From: Stenotrophomonas beteli
GTDB taxonomy: Bacteria > Pseudomonadota > Gammaproteobacteria > Xanthomonadales > Xanthomonadaceae
Direction of reading: 5' to 3'
DNA length: 64,000 bases
NCBI RefSeq assembly: GCF_001431665.1
Contig: NZ_LLXV01000038.1
Location: 1 to 64,000 of the forward strand
Shown: in pieces, positions 1 to 6,119 of the stretch
How positions within the stretch are numbered: position 1 is the stretch's first letter
How the letters are laid out: each line of letters opens with the position of its first letter
Program-made: the position numbers and the translations under genes
The notes under the pieces: model-generated
Seen by the model: only the letters and a program-made list of their open reading frames with translations
Databases searched by the model: none
Told to the model about the DNA's origin: nothing

Positions 1-86
1 CTGGTGGACTGCGCGTGCGCGGCGCCGGGGTCGGCGCAGAGCAGCAGGGCCAGTGCGGATGGGCTCGCGCGGCGCCCGAGGGGCAT
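1..86 (-). CDS. N-terminus of a secreted protein, cut by window edge
   Basis: Reading the minus strand from an ATG at 86, the first 28 codons give a basic start (MPLGRRAS), a hydrophobic stretch (ALALLLC) and an AHA-Q signal-peptidase-like site, which is the layout of a Sec signal peptide. The rest of the gene lies beyond position 1, so the family cannot be named. No strong ribosome binding site is visible. A C-rich tract (139-160 on the minus strand) lies upstream. The overlapping plus-strand frames show no recognisable protein. The call rests only on the signal-peptide pattern. Confidence 0.35.
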   Translation of the reverse strand, partial: MPLGRRASPSALALLLCADPGAAHAQST

Positions 87-188
87 GACGTCTCTGCAGA
101 TGCGGGTGGGACGGGTCAACGCGTGCAGGGGGGGAATGGGGTTGGATGGGGGGGGCGACTTCGGGATGCCGTCCCGCACAGCGCAGCT

Positions 189-830
189 TCAGATCAGGCC
201 GTCTTCGCGCTGCTCCAGCACGACGGACCACCATGAGCCATCGGCAAGTGCAGCAGGATCAAGCCTTGCCCATGCCGCCGCCATCGCCTTGATTTCATCA
301 TCGCGATTGAACCCTTGTCTTGCTGGACGCGCGTGAATCTCGTCTCGCTTGAACGCCTCAAGTCTGGCCTGCGTTACTGCCGGAGAGTAGACAACCGGCA
401 TGGAATCGCTTGATGTTGCCTGCGCTTGAAAAACCTCATACGCCTCCAGAAAGCCAAGGAAGCTCGAAAGGCGACTATTGACGAACTGATGTCCGCCGTC
501 ACCTGCCGCAATCACCTTTCCGGCCAAGGAAAGGCAGAGCAGCAGTTCCTTTCCCCATGGCTCGTGCGCCACGACCAGAAGCGCCTCGCCATAGAAATCG
601 GCTATCTGCGGCGCTTCGAACTGCACAACGGGTACTTCACCAGGAAGTCTTGACGGCAAACCGAGCTGCAACATCAACTCACTGGACAAAGGATCAAGTC
701 CAAAGTCGCCAAGCACCTTGGTACTCACTTCCAGCGAATCCGCATCGTAGAAGCGAGAGAACGAATTTCCAGTCACGTGTAGCCCCCAAAACCGGGCGTT
801 CACCTTCCAATGGATTCGTGAACCGTGCAC
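189..830 (-). CDS. SUKH-4-like immunity protein (orphan)
   Basis: This 213-codon frame resembles the SUKH-4 branch of the SMI1/KNR4 immunity superfamily. Mid-protein hydrophobic strands (EALLVVAHEPWG) are followed by a glycine turn and the typical block FVNSRLSSFLGFLEAYEVF, then a helical C-terminus. SUKH proteins usually neutralise Rhs or CDI nuclease toxins in the cytoplasm. No toxin gene precedes it; a decayed Rhs-core piece ends about 20 bases upstream, so it appears to be the immunity half of a lost toxin-immunity tip. The GTG at 830 gives the longest product, but a GTG at 776 is also possible and the start is uncertain. Confidence 0.6.
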   Translation of the reverse strand: MHGSRIHWKVNARFWGLHVTGNSFSRFYDADSLEVSTKVLGDFGLDPLSSELMLQLGLPSRLPGEVPVVQFEAPQIADFYGEALLVVAHEPWGKELLLCLSLAGKVIAAGDGGHQFVNSRLSSFLGFLEAYEVFQAQATSSDSMPVVYSPAVTQARLEAFKRDEIHARPARQGFNRDDEIKAMAAAWARLDPAALADGSWWSVVLEQREDGLI

Positions 831-847
831 CTGACGAAGATCTCACT

Positions 848-1048
848 GTGATCTTCAGTACCGACCGCGAGGTCAGCAGATTGCGGCTGTCGTAGGTGAA
901 CTCGCGTTGCAGATGCGGGCTCAACTGCTGGCGCGTGGTGCGGCCCAGCGCTTCACGTTCCATCGAGATCGGCGACTCGTCTTTGATCCCCAGCGATACC
1001 GTCTGGTCCCGCAGGTCGCAGCCAAACGCAACGCGGTTACCGGCCGAC
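848..1048 (-). pseudogene. Rhs core remnant, fragment 1
   Basis: The minus strand encodes a stretch (SAGNRVAFGCDLRDQTVS through YDSRNLLTSRSVLK) nearly identical to part of the intact Rhs core at about 8015-7815. Similarity begins and ends abruptly and there is no start or toxin tip attached. Immediately downstream lies the SUKH-4-like immunity gene. This is what remains after rhs tip displacement by recombination in the core. Together with fragment 2 it covers nearly contiguous parts of the parental core. Confidence 0.85.
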
Positions 1049-1260
1049 ACTCAGCTAGCCGTGCCTTGTGGGACAGCGGCCGAGGCAGGCCAAGCACTCC
1101 CCTGCATCCTCCATCAGCCGTGAAGGAACAGCGCGGCCAGGAATGACCCTGAGGCACGATATTCCAGCAATCCTTTCATCAACACGTTCAAATTCTGGAA
1201 CCCAATCGAACCCCATCAAGTTCCATCATTCATTTGTGACGCGCGAAATCGCAAATCACA

Positions 1261-1707
1261 TCAAGACTGCCGAACAATCTCCTCTAGAAAGCCCATAAAA
1301 CTATCGGCAAACGGCTCATAAGATCCGTCAGACCAATCCCGCCTGACAACTGGATACTCTCCACCAATCAGCCCGTTACTGGCATCGAAATAGAATGATT
1401 CATCCGCATCCGGCAAATGAATTGAGATATACCCGCCCGGCAGGTCGCCATCACGTGAATCCAGCCTGAAATTGCAGATCAGATCACTATCGGAAATTTC
1501 ACGCACATCCCGAGGCGCAAGGGTCCGAACAGGATAAGCGCCGACCCTCAGATTCCCATACTTGAGCAACCACTCCTTGTACGAATCAGGCAATGGAACC
1601 CCCAGCTCAGATTCGGCCTCCCGGATAAGGCCAGGTTCAACCTGGCGCCCAGGAAATACCTTGACTCGCGGGTGCTGCGCTACCAGCGCCTCCAGATTAT
1701 CAAACAT
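1261..1707 (-). CDS. SMI1/KNR4 (SUKH-1-like) immunity protein
   Basis: The 148-residue product has the SUKH layout: an N-terminal helix, the hallmark IREAESELGVPLPDSYKEWLLKYGN with the conserved LP.SY..WL core, acidic strands ending in PDADESFYFDAS, and a closing helix (ADSFMGFLEEIV). It is expected to bind and inhibit a secreted nuclease-type toxin. I chose the ATG at 1707 because GAGG precedes it at good spacing; a GTG two codons earlier lacks that. It sits between two Rhs core fragments with no toxin gene beside it, so it is an orphan. The base composition is clearly AT-richer than the chromosomal genes. Confidence 0.75.
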   Translation of the reverse strand: MFDNLEALVAQHPRVKVFPGRQVEPGLIREAESELGVPLPDSYKEWLLKYGNLRVGAYPVRTLAPRDVREISDSDLICNFRLDSRDGDLPGGYISIHLPDADESFYFDASNGLIGGEYPVVRRDWSDGSYEPFADSFMGFLEEIVRQS

Positions 1708-1795
1708 GAACACACCTCATTGTCAGCAGCCAGCAAGTATTGATTGCGCTCTCGCCTTCCAATATGACTCCCTGAAGCTATCGAACGGAAACCAC

Positions 1796-2270
1796 CCTGA
1801 AGCTCCTCCAGAAATTGCCCCAGCAGGCCGTAGTGGCGCTTAACGGTACGCGTCGGATTGCGCAGCGCGGCAATCTGGCCCTACGTGTCGTAGACGAAAT
1901 GTTCCTGCACCTGTTGCCCAGGATGGCGCGCATCGGGCAGCGTCTTGCGGGTGATGCGCCCGAGCTTGTCGGTGGTGAAGGCGATGCGCTGGCCCGGCGG
2001 ATCCACGGTGGCAGTCAGTCGTCCAGCAGCATCGTAGCTGTAGCGCCGCGACTGGCAACAGTAGTCAACCTCCTCGACGATGCGTCCCCGCGCGCCGCGC
2101 ACTAGCTGATAGGTTTCGCCGCGCTGGTTGATGACCGCGACCAACTGCTCTTCGGTGTCGTAGCGGCACTCCACGCTGTGGCCATCGGCCTGCACGCGCT
2201 TGCCGATCTGGCCGATGCCCAGTACTGCAGCCGCGTCTGCGCGCCAGCGGATGTCACCGGTGCGCACCCG
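1796..2270 (-). pseudogene. Rhs core remnant, fragment 2 (frameshift and stop)
   Basis: The minus strand matches the intact Rhs core at about 8520-8065. Compared with that copy it has lost one base near 2221 (CCCACGTAC has become CCCAGTAC), which shifts the frame at GAQTRLQY/VGIGQIG. It also carries a CAG-to-TAG change near 1880, ending the reading after HFVYDT; beyond the stop the homology continues (GQIAALRNPTRTVKRHY). It is therefore a non-functional core piece, not a gene. It lies directly after a SUKH gene and before another. Confidence 0.88.
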
Positions 2271-2274
2271 GCAA

Positions 2275-2775
2275 CTAGCGCCCAAAGAATAGTTCGTGGT
2301 ACTGGCCATTCATCGCCGCAGTGAGAAATTCGTCGAATGTCTCGGCAAGCCTAGTAACACTTTCAAACTCGGGTTCAACGCCGTGCACAACCACCCCGGA
2401 GCTCCGGCCCAGCCCAACGAACTGATAGTCTCCATCGACCGCCATAAATATCGGCAAATACTCTGCCCAGAACTTTCGAACATCTTCGCCATCAGCATCC
2501 GTCATTGCAGCGCCAATGCCCATCTTTTCAAAATCACCCCAGGAGAATTCACTATCCGAGACACCCGCAAACTCCCCCATTGAAACAAACCACCGCGACT
2601 CATCCTCGCTCGAGAGCGACGTGAAATCCGAAAGAAACTCCAAGTAAAATCTCGGGATGTCGGCACCTCCAAAATCATCGACAATAGGCGACGATCCATC
2701 ACCATCACCCCTACCAATCAAAATCCAGCCCTTTCCCACAAGAAAATTCATAAAATTCGAATACAGGATATTCAC
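2275..2775 (-). CDS. SMI1/KNR4-family immunity protein
   Basis: The 166-residue product shows the SUKH arrangement IPRFYLEFLSDFTSLSSEDESRWFVS in the first half and, near the C-terminus, strands of a regulatory-type lobe (IFMAVDGDYQFVGLG) followed by a helix with ETFDEFLTAA. The likely role is neutralising an Rhs or CDI toxin. Start is GTG at 2775, supported by a clear AGGAG about 8 bases upstream. The stop abuts Rhs core fragment 2, so its cognate toxin is not next to it. It is AT-rich relative to the chromosome. Family membership is from motif reading only. Confidence 0.65.
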   Translation of the reverse strand: MNILYSNFMNFLVGKGWILIGRGDGDGSSPIVDDFGGADIPRFYLEFLSDFTSLSSEDESRWFVSMGEFAGVSDSEFSWGDFEKMGIGAAMTDADGEDVRKFWAEYLPIFMAVDGDYQFVGLGRSSGVVVHGVEPEFESVTRLAETFDEFLTAAMNGQYHELFFGR

Positions 2776-2969
2776 ATTAACTCCTACACTGCGCCTTTAT
2801 CACAGTTGATCGGCCGCGACTGCGGATTGCACCCTAGCTTGTCGGCACTGACGGCTTTGCACTGGATGTTCGCGCGCCCCGCCCCCTCCTGGCGCGCCCA
2901 GCCAAGCGCCGACTCGCCTCTAGGAGCTCAGGCTAGACATCGTCACGGGTTCGAGCAGAGTAGAACAGT

Positions 2970-3668
2970 TCACCGCTTGAGAAGCCCTGCATCCTCGATA
3001 CGCACCAGCTCCTCCATCTTCAAATTATAATTCCTATCGCCTGGAAATGGGATTGTGAACACCCCCTCCGAGCACCCCATATTTCGGAGCCTAGAAACCA
3101 GAATTCTCCAAAAACTTTTCTTAGGGAGATCCAACTCATCCCAGCAGTCGGAATCCGACCACGCTGCAAAAACTGGAATGTGGATCTCTGGATTCCACTT
3201 CAACTTCGACAGTGGAATTCCCACAACCTCACTATCCGGAGCCGTAAGTTCGGAGAAATCGATAGCCAATTCGACGCCAGCCATCCCGGCTCTCGACCAA
3301 TCCAGAATATCCTCGCCTACATCACCCTCAAAAGGGGGCGCACACCAGAGCCCAGCTGATCGTTTCCCACCTCGAATTACGACATTATCCAGAACTGCCG
3401 CAGCGGACACCATCATTGCATCAGGAGCCCTAACGTCGTCAAAAACGACAGAAGACATATGAACACCCTGGGATACCGCAAACGTGCTGTCAGTTGAACA
3501 CGACACAAACTCGCAATCCTTGACCACAACAGCACCGGAAGAAGGATCCCCCGGCCCAAAAAGCAACCGATCAAACTTCTCCTTGAGGAATTTTCGACCG
3601 ATCAGGGATCGCTCACCAAGACGAGACGGCCCGGCCAACGAATATAAGATACGAAAATCATCCACCAC
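2970..3668 (-). CDS. putative immunity protein with pentapeptide-like region
   Basis: I do not recognise a named family. The 232-residue product (start GTG 3668) has a central region of short repeated strands (VVVKDCEFVSCSTDS, then SSVVFDDV and DNVVIRGG) resembling irregular pentapeptide or beta-helix coils, then a C-terminal domain with FWRILVSRLRNMG and FTIPFPGDRNYNLK. The start overlaps the end of the toxin remnant by 11 bases, with GGAG inside the toxin coding sequence 5-8 bases upstream; this is the usual coupling of toxin tip and immunity gene. An open frame extends further upstream but its translation there is the out-of-frame toxin. Role inferred from position. Confidence 0.55.
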   Translation of the reverse strand: MVDDFRILYSLAGPSRLGERSLIGRKFLKEKFDRLLFGPGDPSSGAVVVKDCEFVSCSTDSTFAVSQGVHMSSVVFDDVRAPDAMMVSAAAVLDNVVIRGGKRSAGLWCAPPFEGDVGEDILDWSRAGMAGVELAIDFSELTAPDSEVVGIPLSKLKWNPEIHIPVFAAWSDSDCWDELDLPKKSFWRILVSRLRNMGCSEGVFTIPFPGDRNYNLKMEELVRIEDAGLLKR

Positions 3669-3936
3669 CAATACTCCAATCAACCCATTTATACGCAAAA
3701 TCAGAAGGTATGGATTCGTATGTGACCACCGCATCCACCCCGGATCTTTGTCTGTGGCTAAAGATCGAGCTCCTGCTTCCTCCTGTAATCTCGTACCCAA
3801 GCCCCCCAGGACCAAAATAGTCCTGTGGCGCGTTTCCGCTTGTTGGCCTAAGAACGGATAGAACACTATCGCCTTTCGCAAGCTCGGTCACCCTTCTCTG
3901 CAATGCAGTTCCAAAGAACAGACGCATCCGCCAAGT
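3658..3936 (-). pseudogene. C-terminal remnant of an Rhs-type toxin, truncated by IS3 element
   Basis: The minus-strand frame is open from the very end of the IS element (3937) to a TGA at 3658 and reads as a polymorphic-toxin C-terminus: DYFGPGGLGYEITGGSRSS, then VDAVVTYESIPSDFAYKW. Such endings are common in Rhs tip toxins. The upstream part of the toxin and its Rhs core are absent on the other side of the insertion, so the gene cannot be expressed as a full effector. The downstream immunity-like gene overlaps its stop. Confidence 0.65.
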
Positions 3937-4017
3937 TGACCCACCCCCAGAAAACTGGTGCAGGCTAAAGTAGAGACGTCGGCAGCATTGGGCCCCGTGA
4001 CAAACGAGGATTCAGGC

Positions 4018-4284
4018 ATGAAGAAGTCGCGTTTCACCGAGGAGCAGATTGCCTACGCGCTGAAGCAGGCGGAGCTGGGAACGGCAGTAGGCGAGATCTG
4101 CAGGAAAATGGGTATTGCCGAGGCTACCTTCTACGTATGGCGAAAGAAGTACGGTGGGCTTGGCCCTTCGGAATTGAAACGTCTAAGGCTGCTGGAAGAG
4201 GAAAACCGAAAGCTCAAGCAATTGGTTGCTGATCTCAGCCTGGACAAAGCAATGTTGCAGGAGGTGGTCACAAAAAAGCTCTGA
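4018..4284 (+). CDS. IS3-family transposase OrfA
   Basis: This 88-residue protein carries the helix-turn-helix typical of IS3 OrfA (RFTEEQIAYALKQAE, then GEICRKMGIAEATFYVWRKK) followed by a leucine-zipper-like segment (LKRLRLLEEENRKLKQLVAD). It binds the terminal repeats. The start ATG is preceded by GAGG. Its last codons hold an AAAAAAG heptamer at 4272-4278, the standard signal for -1 ribosomal frameshifting into OrfB to make the OrfAB transposase. Confidence 0.93.
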   Translation: MKKSRFTEEQIAYALKQAELGTAVGEICRKMGIAEATFYVWRKKYGGLGPSELKRLRLLEEENRKLKQLVADLSLDKAMLQEVVTKKL

Positions 4285-5126
4285 GGCCTGCCCAGCGACG
4301 CACCTGGGTCGGCCGGCTGCAAGAGCGCTTTGGGGTCAGCATGCGGCGGGCACTGCAGATGGTGGCGATGTCGTATTCCAGCTATTCGTACAAGGGCAAG
4401 GCAAGGGACAGTCAGGCGGTACGAATGCGCATGCGTGAGATCACCTCAAGTCGGGTGCACTACGGTTGCGAGCGCGTGTTCGTGGTTCTGCGCCGAGAAG
4501 GCTGGCGTGACAACCACAAACGGGTCCATCGGATTTACAAGGAGGAAGGCCTTTCTTTAAGGCATTGCCGGCCTCGGCGCAGTAGAAGTGCACGCCGGCG
4601 TCAACCGATAAAGATAGCCGTTGCGCCCAATGCACTTTGGGGAATGGACTTCGTCAGCGACGCACTGTTTGACGGTCGCCGTTTCCGGATGCTGACCGTG
4701 GTTGATCACTTCACGCATGAGTGTCTTGCCATCGTCGTGGACCAGTCGCTACGCGGGGAGCGTGTGGCGGAGGGAATGACAAGGTTGGCAGCCCAGCGAG
4801 GATCGCCGGGCGCAATCAAGGTGGACAACGGCAGCGAGTTCGCCGGGAAGGTCATGGATCGTTGGGCTTATGAAAACAGGGTGGAGCTGGATTTTTCCCG
4901 ACGCGGCACGCCGACAGACAACGCGCTTGTAGAAAGCTTCAACGGTTGCCTTCGGCCGGAGTGCCTGAATGAGCATTGGTTCTTGTCACTGGCCGACGCA
5001 CGGAGCAAGATCGAAGGGTGGCGGCGCTTCTATAACGAGGAACGTCCCCACAGTGCACTAGGATGGAAAACCCCGGAGGAATTCGCCCTGAAACACGGGT
5101 CCCATGCGAAATCCAGGGTGCCGTAG
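4278..5126 (+). CDS. IS3-family transposase OrfB (DDE integrase core), read by -1 frameshift
   Basis: After slippage at AAAAAAG the frame reads KKALRPAQRRTWVGRLQERFG and continues to 5126. The rve integrase core carries the DDE triad: Asp in WGMDFVSD, Asp in IKVDNGSEF and Glu in DNALVESFNG, plus the C-terminal EERPHSALGWKTPEEF. OrfAB catalyses copy-out/paste-in transposition. An in-frame ATG at 4341 could give a shorter OrfB on its own. No disabling mutation is visible, so the element may be active. Confidence 0.92.
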   Translation, partial: ALRPAQRRTWVGRLQERFGVSMRRALQMVAMSYSSYSYKGKARDSQAVRMRMREITSSRVHYGCERVFVVLRREGWRDNHKRVHRIYKEEGLSLRHCRPRRSRSARRRQPIKIAVAPNALWGMDFVSDALFDGRRFRMLTVVDHFTHECLAIVVDQSLRGERVAEGMTRLAAQRGSPGAIKVDNGSEFAGKVMDRWAYENRVELDFSRRGTPTDNALVESFNGCLRPECLNEHWFLSLADARSKIEGWRRFYNEERPHSALGWKTPEEFALKHGSHAKSRVP

Positions 5127-5175
5127 AACGCCGGATTTTCCACTTTGAAATGCATCGGGAATCGGGGGTGGGTCA

Positions 5176-5449
5176 GTACTCACTGTACCAGTCCCGCGGC
5201 TTGCTCAATGCCGCAGTGCATCCCCGGCGAATTCATCCACCCGGTTCACCCGGGCTGCGCGGATCTGATTCAGTGACCGGCCCTCCTTGGGCACGCTGCC
5301 TGCTGCATTCATAATTCCCTATGGATCAGATCATCATCTACCGCGCCACAAACCTCAGGCTCTGCCAGTTCACGGAGCCCATTGGAGTTGACCCGGAACC
5401 CTTCCATAAAGAATAGAAGGGCCACCATTCAGCCCAATCAGCCCACTCA
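5176..5449. other. intergenic stretch without a supported gene
   Basis: Between the IS right end and the AHH immunity gene I see no convincing gene. Two very short minus-strand frames overlap by ATGA: 5407-5309 (32 codons, ends DDDLIHREL) and 5312-5205 (35 codons). A 31-codon plus-strand frame starts at 5325. All lack family signatures and good start signals; they may be debris of another tip module. Confidence 0.3.
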
Positions 5450-6118
5450 TCAAGGCGCAGCCCGCAGCCCCTTAATCGCTCTCATTGCAGCCGACAAAGA
5501 GTAACTCTGCTGCGAATAATCATATGAACGACCACCATCGGCAGAAAGATTAAAGTAGTACCCTCGCTGATGGACATCAGGAACCTTTACACTCACAGAG
5601 AATGAGTCTCCAATTATCGAAGGATAGCGAGAAAAGAACTCTGCAACCCGCGCTCTCGCCTTCGGACCAAGTCTTGCCTCAGGATCTACCAAGGACTCAA
5701 CCTCAACCTGAAACAGTTCAACTCCCGCCTGCATCAGCGCATCCATGTGCGAAGTTCTATCAAGCAGTGAAAGATCATCCTTGAGCAAGAAAAGACCGCT
5801 AGCCACCTTACCGACATCCAGCTTCGAAAGCGCATCCAATTGAGCAAAGCTCAATTCTGCCTTTTCCGGATCCACGATCGTGAACTCCAGGTAGCGGGGC
5901 TTTACCTCATCAACCAGCTCCCTGCAGAACCCAATATCTTCAACACCATCAAGCGGAAATATGGCATGAGCGCAATCAAGCATAGCGCCGAGGCGCTTGT
6001 ACTCATCCACGTCCAATGCCCCCGGGGAGCATGAGCGCGCCAAAACAAATCCCGCCACATCGACAGAAACGAGCTTCTCGGCCTCACCAGTCGACTTAAT
6101 CTGATTAACCTTTATCAC
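5450..6118 (-). CDS. putative immunity protein for the AHH-nuclease Rhs tip
   Basis: The gene starts at GTG 6118, just after the Rhs stop (TGA 6122-6120), with AGGGG about 7 bases upstream inside the rhs coding sequence; this tight coupling marks it as the cognate immunity gene. The 222-residue product is soluble. I recognise no Pfam family with certainty. Its order (KVNQIKSTGEAEKL, VDVAGFVLARS, then AHAIFPLDGVED and PRYLEF) loosely recalls the first beta-alpha units of TrpF-like barrels, which is only an impression. It presumably binds the nuclease in the cytosol of the producer and of kin cells. Confidence 0.6.
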   Translation of the reverse strand: MIKVNQIKSTGEAEKLVSVDVAGFVLARSCSPGALDVDEYKRLGAMLDCAHAIFPLDGVEDIGFCRELVDEVKPRYLEFTIVDPEKAELSFAQLDALSKLDVGKVASGLFLLKDDLSLLDRTSHMDALMQAGVELFQVEVESLVDPEARLGPKARARVAEFFSRYPSIIGDSFSVSVKVPDVHQRGYYFNLSADGGRSYDYSQQSYSLSAAMRAIKGLRAAP

Positions 6119-6119
6119 A

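Larger units (their letters stand above)
3937..5175 (+). mobile_element. IS3-family insertion sequence (IS407-like)
   Basis: The element is 1239 bp, bounded by perfect 12-bp terminal inverted repeats (TGACCCACCCCC at the left, its complement ending at 5175), and encodes OrfA and OrfB in overlapping frames. The OrfB catalytic residues are intact. No matching 4-bp flanking duplication is visible (AAGT left, GTAC right), so a later deletion or recombination probably removed one flank. The left end truncates a toxin gene. Confidence 0.9.

Noticed and set aside
3933..5179. Target-site duplication for the IS3 element
   Set aside because: The 4-base flanks are AAGT and GTAC and do not match.
5325..5420. 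31-codon plus-strand frame and two short minus-strand frames
   Set aside because: Too short, without family likeness or good ribosome sites; reported only as unresolved debris.
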